Positions 1 to 9,051 of a stretch of 64,000 nucleotides of DNA are shown here, one piece after another. Under the pieces are notes generated by a model. That model saw only the letters and a program-made list of their open reading frames with translations, had not been told where the DNA came from and ran no database searches. Every line of letters starts with the position of its first letter. Positions within the stretch are counted from its first letter, which is position 1. The stretch covers positions 310,001 to 374,000 of the forward strand of contig NZ_VCBX02000002.1 of the NCBI RefSeq assembly GCF_005938745.2, read 5' to 3'. Origin of the DNA: Rhodococcus sp. KBS0724. Its GTDB lineage: Bacteria > Actinomycetota > Actinomycetes > Mycobacteriales > Mycobacteriaceae. Both the position numbers and the translations under genes were made by a program.

Positions 1-456
1 CCCGATGGGGATCACATCGCCCTGCCGGAGGGGGGAGGGGCCGATACCGGAGAGCGTGTCGGTGCTACGAGATCCGAGTACCGGCTCGATGTCGAGCCCG
101 CCGCGGATCGCGACGTAGCTTCGAAGACCCACTTGCGGGGTGCGCAGCGCCAGGTGTTGACCGGCACGAACCATGATTGTGCTGGCGTGCGCGACCTGCA
201 CACCGTCCAGATAGGCGGGCGCCGGAGCGCCGGTCACGGCCACGATGAGATCCTCCGTGCCTCGGAGAGCGAGCCCTCCGAGGAGAGTCTCGATGCATGC
301 CTCGGACTCGACATTTCCGACCATCCTGTTCGCCAGTGTGAGCGCGCCCCGATCAGCGGCGCCGGAGCAGCCGACGCCGGATTGGAGGAATCCGATCCGG
401 CCGAGGTCCTCGATGATGCTGAGCGGGCCGGTGTCGAGGATTTCAACCGTTTTCAC
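1..456 (-). CDS. pxpC: 5-oxoprolinase subunit C (biotin-dependent carboxyltransferase family), 5'-proximal part
   Basis: Partial gene: the N-terminal 152 residues are present and the rest lies beyond the left edge. The protein opens with the family signature around residues 8-48 (DTGPLSIIEDLGRIGF, then GVGCSGAADRGALTLANR). In the PxpABC complex this subunit works with PxpB and PxpA in ATP-dependent opening of 5-oxo-L-proline to glutamate in the cytoplasm. The GTG start overlaps the pxpB stop (GTGA), which indicates translational coupling. The true substrate here could be another lactam or amide, since the surrounding genes are beta-oxidation genes. Confidence 0.85.
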   Translation of the reverse strand, partial: MKTVEILDTGPLSIIEDLGRIGFLQSGVGCSGAADRGALTLANRMVGNVESEACIETLLGGLALRGTEDLIVAVTGAPAPAYLDGVQVAHASTIMVRAGQHLALRTPQVGLRSYVAIRGGLDIEPVLGSRSTDTLSGIGPSPLRQGDVIPIG

Positions 457-1097
457 GACTTGTCCGCATCGACGAAGCGAACAACTCGGCCGGGCTGCAC
501 AAGAGCGGGAGGATCGTTGTCGATATCCCACATCTGCATGTCCGTCCGGCCGATGAGCTGCCAGCCTCCCGGGGACGAGCGTGGGTACACCGCGCAATAT
601 CGACTGGCCAGTGCAACGGAGCCGGGGGGAACGGAAGGTCGTGCTTGTTCTCGGCGGGGGATCGTCCATGGGGTAGCTGATGTGGGGCTCAGATACGAAA
701 ATCCCGGTGCGAAACCGATGAAGGAGCACCGCCACAGCTCGTCGGTGTGGCGGGCGATGATGTCACGGACAGACAGTCCGGTGATGTGTGCGAGCTCTGC
801 GAGGTCTTCACCGTCGTAGTGCACAGGAACAATCACGACGTCGTCGGACTGCGCGTGCTCCAGGATCGATGTCGAGGTGAGGGAGAGCCGACCGATCTCG
901 GAGCGAAGCGCTGACATGTCGGCGTCGGGCCGAGCGAATATCATCACTGTCGTCTCGGCTGGTAGGAAGTCGATCATGCCCGAGGGCGGGCAACGCCGAA
1001 GCTGCTCGACGAGCCCGAGAGTCTCGGTGGGACTGTCGGTCTCGACGAGAATGCTGGATTTCCCGGCGGTCAGCAAGCGTGGCGTCCCGATGCTCAT
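453..1097 (-). CDS. pxpB: 5-oxoprolinase subunit B (kinase/allophanate hydrolase subunit 1 family)
   Basis: A 214-residue protein, the usual PxpB length. Family motifs are VPVHYDGEDL near residues 90-100, the block ending FIGFAPGFSYL near 125-138, and VPPGSVALA followed by a YPRSSPGGWQLIGRT block. I start at the ATG that overlaps the pxpA stop (ATGA). A longer open frame upstream only covers the end of pxpA. It lies between pxpA and pxpC in an overlapping three-gene operon and presumably forms the PxpBC catalytic part that phosphorylates and opens the lactam ring. Confidence 0.9.
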   Translation of the reverse strand: MSIGTPRLLTAGKSSILVETDSPTETLGLVEQLRRCPPSGMIDFLPAETTVMIFARPDADMSALRSEIGRLSLTSTSILEHAQSDDVVIVPVHYDGEDLAELAHITGLSVRDIIARHTDELWRCSFIGFAPGFSYLSPTSATPWTIPRREQARPSVPPGSVALASRYCAVYPRSSPGGWQLIGRTDMQMWDIDNDPPALVQPGRVVRFVDADKS

Positions 1098-1957
1098 GCA
1101 AAGGCCCTGATCTCGATGCCGGCGCCTTCGAGAGCATGTTTCACAGATCGGGCGATGTCGGTGGCATCGGCGGTGTCGCCATGAACACACACGCTCGCGA
1201 CGTCGACGTCGACAACTGTCCCGTCGATACTGCGGACGGTCGAATGCCGAGCCATGTCCAGTACCTGTGTGCAGATCGCGGCACGATCGTGCAGTACCGC
1301 GCCGGGTCGACGACGGTCGACCAGTGTGCCCAGTTCCGTATAGGCGCGGTCCGCGAAACCTTCTGCGACGAAACGAATGTCGTATTCGTCAGCGGCGACC
1401 CTCTGGAGCCAGGAGTCGGAGGGGCCGAGTATGGCTAGATCCTTGTTGTACAGCGTCACGGCATCGAGCAATGCTCTGGCTGTGTCCGCATTGTTTGCCG
1501 CTGCGTGGTAGAGGGCTCCGTGTGGCTTGAGGTACCGCACGTTCGTCCCGGCGGCGCAGGCGAAACCGTCCAGCGCGGCGAGCTGATACACCGTCTCGTT
1601 GCACAGATCGTCGGGATCGATCGTCATCGCACGGCGTCCGAAGCCGACAAGATCGCGGTAACCGACATGGGCGCCGATGACAACGCCGCGGTCTGCTGCC
1701 CAACCGCAGACCTTCCGCATGATCGACGGATCTCCGGCATGAAATCCGCAGGCAATGTTGGCGCTGGAGATGACGGCGAGGAGGCTCTGGTCATCCCCGG
1801 AACGCCAGGGGCCGAATCCTTCCCCGAGATCGGCATTGAGGTCGAAGGTCGCGGCCACAGCATCTTCTTCCAGGTGTGTTGAACCGCGATGAGCGGTGGA
1901 CGGTGCCGGTGGGCAGTCCAGAGGTTGCTTCGCTGAGACGGTCGGGGGATGGGTCAT
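1094..1957 (-). CDS. pxpA: 5-oxoprolinase subunit A (LamB/YcsF family)
   Basis: The LamB/YcsF core begins with FDLNADLGEGFGPW and includes ACGFHAGDP and IGAHVGYRD, the metal/lactam-site motifs of the family, then a LKPHGALYH block. I chose the ATG at 1957 because AAGGAGGG lies just upstream. This gives 287 residues with about 37 extra residues before the conserved core, so a start nearer the core is possible. First gene of the pxpABC operon, divergent from the GntR gene at 2221. The intervening region carries a strong palindrome. Confidence 0.88.
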   Translation of the reverse strand: MTHPPTVSAKQPLDCPPAPSTAHRGSTHLEEDAVAATFDLNADLGEGFGPWRSGDDQSLLAVISSANIACGFHAGDPSIMRKVCGWAADRGVVIGAHVGYRDLVGFGRRAMTIDPDDLCNETVYQLAALDGFACAAGTNVRYLKPHGALYHAAANNADTARALLDAVTLYNKDLAILGPSDSWLQRVAADEYDIRFVAEGFADRAYTELGTLVDRRRPGAVLHDRAAICTQVLDMARHSTVRSIDGTVVDVDVASVCVHGDTADATDIARSVKHALEGAGIEIRAFA

Positions 1958-2119
1958 CGGACCCTCCTTCAGGGCGGTATGTAGCGGAAACTCGATCATT
2001 GGACGCGGGATACCAGTCCGCCGAGGTCGATTCCGTCGATTCGATCGACTGGGGAGGCGCTGTGAGGCACAGGATTCGCGCCAGTGCAGTGGCACATGAT
2101 GCGATTATGTATTCTAAGG

Positions 2120-2140
2120 ATTGTAGAACGATTCTACAAT
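2120..2140. promoter_or_regulatory. Perfect 9-3-9 palindrome, probable GntR/FCD operator
   Basis: Perfect inverted repeat with arms ATTGTAGAA and TTCTACAAT around CGA. It lies in the divergent promoter region between pxpA and the GntR gene. Spacing and AT-rich arms fit FCD-type GntR operators. Related TTGTANAACAA boxes occur upstream of four other units in the window. Confidence 0.7.
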
Positions 2141-2220
2141 ACTACGTGTTGCCTTTACTCATTTCGGGCTTTGAACCTCATGATGTGCCGAGGGCGGCCA
2201 CATGTACGGAAGGAATTTCC

Positions 2221-2937
2221 GTGGTTGCTCCCACGTCCGAAGTATCCGAGATCGTTCGCATCAGCCTCGCTGCGCAGCCTGAGTTGCTCGAACGCACAAG
2301 CACGGCTGGGCGAGTGGCAACAGCAGTACGCAATACCATCATCGATGGGACCTTCCCTCCCGGCACACGGCTGTCCGAACCTGAGATCTGCAAAGTGCAC
2401 GGAGCCTCGAGAAACACTGTTCGTGAATCCTTCAGAGTTCTGGAAAAAGATCGACTCGTCGATCACAAACTCAACCGTGGAGTATTCGTCCGGATGCCTA
2501 CACTCGAGGACATCGCAGACCTCTACCAGTGCAGGCGTGTAATCGAGTGCGCTGCCGTCCGGACGCTTCGCCGGTCCGAACGCGACATCACCCCCATCGT
2601 GGAAGCGCTCCAGTCAGCGGTAGCGATGCGCGACGCCCAGAACTGGGCAGGGGTCGGAACCGCAGATGTTCACTTCCACCGCGCGGTTGTTGCACTGGCT
2701 CGGAGTCGTCGCGTGACCGAATTGATGGAAGGCGCTTGGGCAGAACTGCGCTTGGTGTTCCTGGCCATGGGGGATCCACAGTCCTTTCACCAGCCCTACT
2801 TGGAGCGAAACAGACAAATCGCCGAGGCGCTCATCGTTAACAACGACGACAGGGCGGAACGACTACTGCTGAGCTACCTCGACGACGCAGAGCACGAGAT
2901 CAGCACCATGTACAGGCGTCACGTAACAACGACCTGA
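2221..2937 (+). CDS. GntR family transcriptional regulator, FCD (FadR-type) subfamily
   Basis: A 238-residue regulator. The N-terminal winged helix spans about residues 20-85 (TAVRNTIIDGTFPPGTRLSE, then SRNTVRESFRVLEKDRLV). The C-terminal all-helical FCD ligand domain runs from about 90 to 235 and contains the DVHFHRAVV segment typical of metal/ligand binding. I start at GTG 2221 because GGAAGGA precedes it at normal spacing. The frame is open further upstream, but that stretch covers the divergent promoter and its palindrome. It probably represses pxpABC and itself, with an organic-acid effector. Effector unknown. Confidence 0.88.
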   Translation: MVAPTSEVSEIVRISLAAQPELLERTSTAGRVATAVRNTIIDGTFPPGTRLSEPEICKVHGASRNTVRESFRVLEKDRLVDHKLNRGVFVRMPTLEDIADLYQCRRVIECAAVRTLRRSERDITPIVEALQSAVAMRDAQNWAGVGTADVHFHRAVVALARSRRVTELMEGAWAELRLVFLAMGDPQSFHQPYLERNRQIAEALIVNNDDRAERLLLSYLDDAEHEISTMYRRHVTTT

Positions 2938-3314
2938 CATATCGTCTGTCGAATTGAACGCGCGCTACGCGATCAGGTGCTATCGGTATGACATCCGGAA
3001 CTTTCACATTTCGGCCGGATCAAAGACCTGACCGGGCATCGCCGACGAGCTTTCCGAACGTGCAGAACGAGAATTGCGGATTGAACCGCACCGAGCACAG
3101 GCGACGAATACCCGACCGCTTTCCGGGTGCATTGGTCGTGCGTTCCTGCTTGATCAACTCCAACGAACCTGGCCGAACTGTTTTACACGCTCCCTCGGAG
3201 GCAGTCGGACGGCTTGCGGTGGCTACGCACGATTTGCCAGCAGCGATGCGATAGTGCTCCGGGCTTGCCGGGTCGGATCGTTGCAAGCCCGGGAAGCTAG
3301 GTTCGTTGCCAATT
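2938..3314. other. Intergenic stretch without a supportable gene
   Basis: About 375 bp between the GntR gene and the acyl-CoA dehydrogenase promoter. Short open frames here lack start signals and family likeness, so I see no gene. Confidence 0.5.
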
Positions 3315-3361
3315 TTGACATTTATTGTAGTATGACTGTGTTGTTATACAATTTGTGGAGG
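3315..3361 (+). promoter_or_regulatory. Promoter/operator region of the acyl-CoA dehydrogenase gene
   Basis: A TTGACA hexamer at 3315-3320 lies in an AT-rich stretch. The box TTGTTATACAA at 3341-3351 is the reverse complement of the box upstream of the DUF1989 gene. GGAGG at 3357-3361 sits seven bases before the TTG start. I could not place a confident -10 box. Confidence 0.6.
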
Positions 3362-3368
3362 TAGCCAG

Positions 3369-4508
3369 TTGAACGCAATTTATGGGCCAGAGCACGAGGA
3401 CTTCCGCAATACTGTCCGGTCGTTTTTCGAGCGCGAAGTTAAGCCTCACCACGATCAGTGGGAGAAGGACGGCGTGGTCTCCCGAGACCTGTGGACCAAA
3501 GCAGGTGAGTACGGACTTTTATGCTTCGATGTGCCCGAGGAGTACGGTGGCCCGGGTGTCGACGACTTCCGATTCAATGTGATCCTGTCTGAGGAACAGC
3601 AACGGACCGGCTTGACCGGACCAGGATTTTCCGACCATTCCGACACAATCGTTCCCTATATCAGCGCAATCGGGAATGAAGAACAGAAACGCCGGTGGTT
3701 GCCGGGCTGCGTCAGCGGTGAGACCATTACCGCTGTTGCCATGACAGAACCAGGTGCAGGCAGTGACCTGCAGGGAATCCGTTCCACGGCGATCGACAAG
3801 GGCGATCACTACCTGTTGAATGGTTCCAAGACGTTCATCAGCAACGGAATCTTGTCCGATCTCGTTATTGTGGTCGCCCGCACCGATCCGGAGGCCGGTC
3901 ACAAAGGAATCAGCTTGCTTGTCGTCGAGCGCGGCATGGAGGGTTTCGAGCGCGGACGAAACCTAGAAAAAATCGGTATGCATGCTGCAGACACCGCCGA
4001 GCTCTCGTTCACCGACGTCGTTGTTCCCAAGTCCAACCTCCTAGGCGAGGCGGGTCGAGGGTTCACCTACTTGATGCAGAACCTACCGCGAGAACGGTTG
4101 ATTGTTGCTGCTCAGGGAATTGCTGCATCCGAAGCGATAGTCGAGATGTGTCTGGAGTACGCCAAGTCCCGGCAGGCATTCGGTAAGCCGATCGGAAGTT
4201 TTCAGCACAACAAGTTCCTGCTCGCGGAAATGGTCACTGAAGTTCGGGTAGCACGCGCATTCTTCGATAATTGCTTGCGTGCGCAACTCGATGGCGAACT
4301 CAGCAGTGTGGATGCGGCCATGGCAAAGTGGGTGACTACCGAATTGCAGAATAAACTTGCAGGCCAGGGAGTTCAGTTGCACGGTGGCTACGGGTATATG
4401 ACGGAATATCCCATTGCGAAGGCATTTCTCGATGGGCGGGTTTCAACGATATACGGTGGTACTACAGAGATAATGAAGGAAATTATCGGTAGATCGCTGG
4501 GACTGTAA
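3369..4508 (+). CDS. Acyl-CoA dehydrogenase
   Basis: A 379-residue FAD enzyme of normal length that would introduce an alpha-beta double bond into an acyl-CoA. Visible are the N-terminal helical domain, the middle beta domain with AVAMTEPGAGSDLQGI near residue 123 and NGSKTFISNG near 151, and the C-terminal domain with QLHGGYGYMTEYP and IYGGTTEIMKEIIGRSLGL. The usual MCAD-type Glu before GGT is absent. As in long-chain and isovaleryl enzymes, the base is probably Glu242 in LPRERL (inference). The TTG start is supported by the GGAGG ribosome site. Followed by a ruined hydratase and a CoA-transferase. Confidence 0.93.
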   Translation: MNAIYGPEHEDFRNTVRSFFEREVKPHHDQWEKDGVVSRDLWTKAGEYGLLCFDVPEEYGGPGVDDFRFNVILSEEQQRTGLTGPGFSDHSDTIVPYISAIGNEEQKRRWLPGCVSGETITAVAMTEPGAGSDLQGIRSTAIDKGDHYLLNGSKTFISNGILSDLVIVVARTDPEAGHKGISLLVVERGMEGFERGRNLEKIGMHAADTAELSFTDVVVPKSNLLGEAGRGFTYLMQNLPRERLIVAAQGIAASEAIVEMCLEYAKSRQAFGKPIGSFQHNKFLLAEMVTEVRVARAFFDNCLRAQLDGELSSVDAAMAKWVTTELQNKLAGQGVQLHGGYGYMTEYPIAKAFLDGRVSTIYGGTTEIMKEIIGRSLGL

Positions 4509-4544
4509 AGAAGCTGGCGATCAGGGTCTTTCGAAAACCAGGCA

Positions 4545-5004
4545 GAGGCGTTGACGTTGCCGTCAGTATCGACGTCGGCCCATCGGGTCGGGATGTGGCG
4601 GCTGTATGGCTGTGCAATCTGTACCGCGCAACACTCGGGTTGACCGCCGATGCTGACGGTCTATTTCGCCTACCCAGAAACCTTCCACCCGTGATCTCGA
4701 CGGAATTGATGTTGACCGGTAGGCGTATCACAGCCAACGAGGCATATACCCGCGGCTTGGTCGCGTACAGAATTGCTTCCTGCTGCAATCACCCTCGCCG
4801 CACAAGCCGTAACGCGGCACCGTTGGCGGTCGCCGCGTTCAAGGAGGTGGTTCGCTCCACCGAAACAATGCCCATTCCGGATGCACACGATGCGTTGAGG
4901 TCCGGAAATTTCCGACCTACGACGCGATGCTGTCCTCGGACGACTCCCGTGAAGGCCCCCGGGCTTTTGCTGAGCGCCGGCAACCTCGCTGGTCAGGACA
5001 CTGA
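4545..5004 (+). pseudogene. Decayed enoyl-CoA hydratase/isomerase
   Basis: Crotonase-family fragments are readable in shifting frames: a GLTADADGLFRLPRNLPP stretch, then ELMLTGRRITANEAYTRGLV, a LPAAITLAAQ piece in the next frame, APLAVAAFKEVVR, and a C-terminus containing AFAERRQPRW ending at 5004. At least two frameshifts are needed and the N-terminal half is largely missing. Its position between the dehydrogenase and the CoA-transferase shows that the cluster once encoded its own hydratase here. The MaoC protein at 18.8 kb may now supply that step. Confidence 0.72.
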
Positions 5005-5055
5005 CGCCTGGTCATGTGCTCCCTCGCCGCTACGAGATGAAGGACTTTCGCCGAG

Positions 5056-6276
5056 ATGACCAATTCTGATCCGCACAGCGGTGCCGCCACACCTGGCTCT
5101 CGCTTGCCGTTGGACGGTGTGCGCGTGCTGGATTTGTCGAGCAACGCCCCGGGACCATTCTGCACAATGGTGCTCGCCGATCTCGGCGCGGACATCGTCG
5201 TCGTCGACCGCCCACCAGTGGCATCCGAGCTCGGCGCACAAGTGTCCATCCCGAACGCCCAGGTCGACGGGCTCGCTAGGCCTCACTTCGATGCATTTGC
5301 TCGGAACAAGCGACGGATCGGGGTCAATATCAAAAAAGATGGCGGCGCCGATATCATCCGATCTCTGGCAGCTCGCTCCGACGTGGTTCTGATCGAGATG
5401 CGGCCAGGGAAAGCAGAGGCAGCCGGTATCGGGTATTCCGATCTCAGTGCACTCAACCGCGGACTGATCTACTGCTCCATCACGGGGTTCGGGCAGAACG
5501 GGCCTTACCGCAACAGACCCGGACACGACGTGAACTATCTCGGGTATTCCGGCGCGTTGTCGCTCTTCGCGCGACGAGACGCGGTCCCGCCGCCCCCGCC
5601 GAACATGATCGCAGACTACGGCGCTGCCGGGCTGCTCGCTGCGACATCGATTCTCGCGGCACTACAGGCTCGACATGTGACAGGTGAGGGACAGTTCGTC
5701 GATATCTCGATGCTCGATGCGACCACTTACCTACTCGCGGAATGGATGTCGACCACTTTCGACCCGATGGGCGATCCCACCGTGCTCGCCGACTATCCGC
5801 CCTACGACGTTTACACCTGTGGCGATGGACGTCTAATCACCGTCGGCTGCGTGGAGCCGCGATTTTGGACCACGCTGTGCGAGGTCATCGAACGGCCGGA
5901 ACTCGTTGCTTTGGCCGGTGATGTCACCAGACGCACCGAACTACGTACCGAGCTTCAACGCACCTTCGAACGCAAGACGGTCACCGAGTGGCTCGATCTC
6001 CTCGATCCTCATGATCTACCTGTCGGAGCAGTCAATTCTCTCGACGAACTCGAAGACGACCCCCAGATCCAGGCCCGCGACATGGTCACAACCCTCTCTT
6101 CCGAACACGGACCCGTCCGTCAAGTCGGCATCGGACCGAAGCTCTCGGCCACTCCCGGAAGCATCCGCCGGCTCGGCGTCCCTCTCGGAGCTGACAGCGA
6201 TGAAATCCTTGATGAACTGGGATACTCAGCTGCCACAGTCGGACAACTTCGCGGTGCGGGTACGGTCTTCGGGTAA
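5056..6276 (+). CDS. CaiB/BaiF family CoA-transferase (alpha-methylacyl-CoA racemase-like)
   Basis: A 406-residue family III CoA-transferase. The N-terminal Rossmann-like half has LDGVRVLDLSSNAPGPFCTM, LADLGADIVVVD and NKRRIGVNIKK. The central GHDVNYLGYSG motif (Asp158) matches the catalytic Asp region of CaiB, Frc and AMACR. A GEGQFVDISMLDA block and the interlocking C-terminal domain follow. It would move CoA between acids, or epimerise an alpha-methyl acyl-CoA, at the entry of the beta-oxidation steps encoded nearby. AAGGAC precedes the ATG start. Substrate cannot be read from sequence. Confidence 0.9.
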   Translation: MTNSDPHSGAATPGSRLPLDGVRVLDLSSNAPGPFCTMVLADLGADIVVVDRPPVASELGAQVSIPNAQVDGLARPHFDAFARNKRRIGVNIKKDGGADIIRSLAARSDVVLIEMRPGKAEAAGIGYSDLSALNRGLIYCSITGFGQNGPYRNRPGHDVNYLGYSGALSLFARRDAVPPPPPNMIADYGAAGLLAATSILAALQARHVTGEGQFVDISMLDATTYLLAEWMSTTFDPMGDPTVLADYPPYDVYTCGDGRLITVGCVEPRFWTTLCEVIERPELVALAGDVTRRTELRTELQRTFERKTVTEWLDLLDPHDLPVGAVNSLDELEDDPQIQARDMVTTLSSEHGPVRQVGIGPKLSATPGSIRRLGVPLGADSDEILDELGYSAATVGQLRGAGTVFG

Positions 6277-6389
6277 ACCGTCTCCAGATTGGAGGTCTTG
6301 GGAAAAATCCCCGCGCGGCACCGAGCTGTGGCGAGGATTCGAACTCAACCCTCCCACGTCTCTAGCTCTGCTCTGACAGGATGCAGTTG

Positions 6390-7103
6390 TTATTGGCGGG
6401 GTAGGGATCCCGTGGCTTCTTCGACTGCAATGTTGATGTATTCGGCGAGGTTGGCGCGGAAGGCCTCGCCTTGGCCAGCCACGAGATTGCCGAGCAGTTC
6501 GCGGTTGCGCTTGATCCAGTGACCGCCGGCTCGCTCTTCCATGCTCGCGTGGATGAGCCGAGTTTCGGTCAACAACTGCACGAACGTGTTGTCGATACGA
6601 GTATTGCCGATCAACGACACAAGTTCGCGATGGAATGCGAGGTTGCCGTTGGTACCGGACTTGCTGTCCCCCTGTGAGAAGGCGTGCTCACTGTCACTGA
6701 GCGCGGCCTCCAAGCGCTCGATCTCCTCAGAGGTCAAAGTCCCTGCCCGCCGAGCAACCGACTCCTCGATCAACGCCCTGAATTCGAAAATGTCTAGCAC
6801 CTCGGCCGGGGAAACCATTCGAACAGTCACACCACGATGCACTTCGTGGGTACCGAGTCCGTCCCTGGTCAGCAGTCGCAATGCTTCCCGCACTGTGTTA
6901 CGCGCAACGCCGAACTGTTCACACAGATCAACCTCGCGCAACGACTGTCCGGGACGCAAACTGCCATCGAGGATTTCATTCTTTAGTTCAGCCACCAAGA
7001 GCTCGGACGCCGCTTGCCGTCCAAGATCCCGCGGTCTACGTGTCGCCGCAGCAACGGAAGGTTTCACCACACCGACCAGGCTATTGCATACCACGGGCTT
7101 CAT
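6390..7103 (-). CDS. GntR family transcriptional regulator (FCD), copy 1
   Basis: A 237-residue regulator with a winged helix around residues 30-100 (ELKNEILDGSLRPGQSLREV, ARNTVREALRLLTRDGL) and a FCD domain after it (NLAFHRELVSLIGN). It is strongly similar over its whole length to the protein at 15308-16021, differing mainly in the N-terminal 40 residues and scattered positions, so the two arose by duplication. It faces the CoA-transferase gene (convergent) and follows the GNAT gene on the same strand. Confidence 0.88.
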   Translation of the reverse strand: MKPVVCNSLVGVVKPSVAAATRRPRDLGRQAASELLVAELKNEILDGSLRPGQSLREVDLCEQFGVARNTVREALRLLTRDGLGTHEVHRGVTVRMVSPAEVLDIFEFRALIEESVARRAGTLTSEEIERLEAALSDSEHAFSQGDSKSGTNGNLAFHRELVSLIGNTRIDNTFVQLLTETRLIHASMEERAGGHWIKRNRELLGNLVAGQGEAFRANLAEYINIAVEEATGSLPRQ

Positions 7104-7230
7104 CGCTCAATCGCCGCCCGCGTCGGAGGAAGCACGAATCCAACACGCCCCGCCCCGCGCTTCGGGACATCACCTGAATTGGTCAGATGGGCCGATTCTC
7201 CGGCGCGCAGAAAACCAAAACTGGCACGCC

Positions 7231-7770
7231 TCAGACGACGGCGCGGTCGGCGCCCTTTGGCGCTGTGTATGTTGTGGAGGCTCGGCGCATGGTGTACGCA
7301 TCGGTTCCACTGGGCTGGTAATACTTGGTCCGGGTGCCAATGACGTCGAATCCGTGCCTGCGGTAGAGCGCGAGAGCTGAATGGTTGTCGACTCGCGCGT
7401 CCAAGAACACCGGCCCTCCGTGTTTGTCTGCGTGACTTAGTAGCTCGCGTAACAGTAGTGAACCAAGGCCACGCCCCTGGTGCGCCGGATCTACACCGAT
7501 GTTGTGTATTTCGGATTCGGGACAGAATGAGTTGCCTAGCAACGCTATTCCTGCGTATCCAACCACGGCGCGCTGGTTGTCCCGGATCACGATGTACTCG
7601 GTGTGCGATTGCTCGAGCTCGGAGTGAAACGCCGCCGCGCTCCACGTGCTGTCTCCTGCGAACAGTTGGGCGTCGAGTTTGGCGCAGCGCTCGGCATCGA
7701 TGGGATCCATGGGCGAGGGTTGTGCGCTTACTGTTGAGCATTCCGATATTTCGGTGTGGCCGCAGTTCAT
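7231..7770 (-). CDS. GNAT family N-acetyltransferase (RimI-like)
   Basis: A 179-residue acetyltransferase. The acetyl-CoA binding motif is PAHQGRGLGSLLLREL at about residues 107-122, followed by LDARVDNHSALALYRRHGF, characteristic of RimI-type enzymes. I chose the ATG with AAAGGACAGGT upstream. The longer open frame lies inside the neighbouring EamA gene. It is the last gene of the long minus-strand run from the ABC transporter. The acceptor amine is unknown; detoxification of an amino acid or amine is plausible. Confidence 0.85.
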   Translation of the reverse strand: MNCGHTEISECSTVSAQPSPMDPIDAERCAKLDAQLFAGDSTWSAAAFHSELEQSHTEYIVIRDNQRAVVGYAGIALLGNSFCPESEIHNIGVDPAHQGRGLGSLLLRELLSHADKHGGPVFLDARVDNHSALALYRRHGFDVIGTRTKYYQPSGTDAYTMRRASTTYTAPKGADRAVV

Positions 7771-7864
7771 ACCTGTCCTTTCATTCGCACACAAGGGATC
7801 CCGTTGAGTTTCCGATTGCCCGGCCTGCGGTGCGCTTTGGAGAGCCGTGTTCGAATTCTGGTAT

Positions 7865-8722
7865 CTATGCTGCCAGGTGGCTTTCGCCTTCGCCCTGCGC
7901 GCCGACGGCCGCGACCACAACTATCAAGATTCCAATTAACTGCATGGTCTTGGGAACTTGGTTGAGGATCAGCAGCCCTAGAACGAGGGCTATGGCGGGC
8001 TCGAGTGCCATCAGAGTTCCGAAGGCCGTCGGTTTCATACGGCGGAGGACGATGAGATCGAGCGCGCACGGGATCACCGGAACCAATGCTGCGAGTCCTA
8101 GGGCTGCAGCTATTCCCGGAAGAGTGATCGATCCTGCTGCCTGTGGAATTCCGAACGCGGCTGCGGTGATCGCGGCAATCGGAATCGTGAACGACAGACC
8201 TCGAATCCCGTCGAATCGGCCTCCCACGTGTTGGGTCAACACGATGTAGATTCCCCACCCTAGACCGGCGAAGGCTGCGAAGACTACTCCCGCAAAGTCG
8301 ATGGTGTTCTGCCAGGGTTGAGTCACCAGTACAACACCCATCAGCGCCAACAACGGCCACGCAATCGCGCGCTTGCTATGAGCCCGAACCGCGGCGACGG
8401 TAAGCGGCCCGAGAAACTGTATGGCTATCGCTGAGCCAAGCGGGATGCGTTCGATGGCAGCAAGGAGCGCAATGCTTGTGAGCCCGGTTGCGACACCGAG
8501 ACCTATCAGACCTGGTAGATCCTGTCTACGGACCGAACTCAATCTTGGGCGAAAGAACGCTATGAACATGCCGGCGCCGGCCATGAGCCTCATCCATGCT
8601 GCCCCTCCGGGGCCGACCGACTCGACGAGGCCAACAGAGAGGGCAGCGCCGAGTTGGACTGAAATCATAGCGGCGACGGCCAAGGTCCACGGCGGAACCG
8701 GACGATCAGATCGTATCGTCAT
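7865..8722 (-). CDS. EamA family transporter (RhtA-like exporter)
   Basis: About 285 residues with ten hydrophobic segments and two EamA repeats, e.g. GPGGAAWMRLMAGAGMFIAF and the second-repeat segment PTAFGTLMALEPAIALVLGL typical of RhtA homoserine/threonine exporters. It is predicted to export small amino acids or analogues through the membrane. The frame is open to 8830; I prefer the ATG at 8722, which begins close to the first membrane segment, but neither start has a good ribosome site. Its pairing with an amino-acid importer suggests overflow control of an intermediate. Confidence 0.82.
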   Translation of the reverse strand: MTIRSDRPVPPWTLAVAAMISVQLGAALSVGLVESVGPGGAAWMRLMAGAGMFIAFFRPRLSSVRRQDLPGLIGLGVATGLTSIALLAAIERIPLGSAIAIQFLGPLTVAAVRAHSKRAIAWPLLALMGVVLVTQPWQNTIDFAGVVFAAFAGLGWGIYIVLTQHVGGRFDGIRGLSFTIPIAAITAAAFGIPQAAGSITLPGIAAALGLAALVPVIPCALDLIVLRRMKPTAFGTLMALEPAIALVLGLLILNQVPKTMQLIGILIVVVAAVGAQGEGESHLAA

Positions 8723-9051
8723 CCGTGTTGAAGGTGTTCGTGAAGTGGGATAGGAGTCTCTTTCTGGAGAGTCACAGCTGGCCCGACCGAAACGTCGGAA
8801 GGGCTTCGGATTCGCTTTGGATGCGGTCATACCGCGCTCGAGACCGGTCCGAACGCTGACCTAGTGGGCGTTCGCCGTCGTCCTGCGTGGCCTCTGCCGC
8901 GGCAGCTGGGGGTGAGGTCGACGACGAGCGCGATCAGCATCAAAGGCAGGCGATCGCGGTAGCGAGACTGCGGTCGCACTTGCCGAAGATGAACGAAGGA
9001 GCGATTTTTGTTCGGTTAAGTGTGCCCGCACCCACCATCCAGCGGTCGCAC

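Noticed and set aside
133..819. 228-residue plus-strand frame
   Set aside because: Antisense to pxpC and pxpB, which have clear family motifs.
7865..8830. Longer EamA protein starting at 8830
   Set aside because: The extra 36 residues are hydrophilic with no ribosome site; the family starts near the first span.
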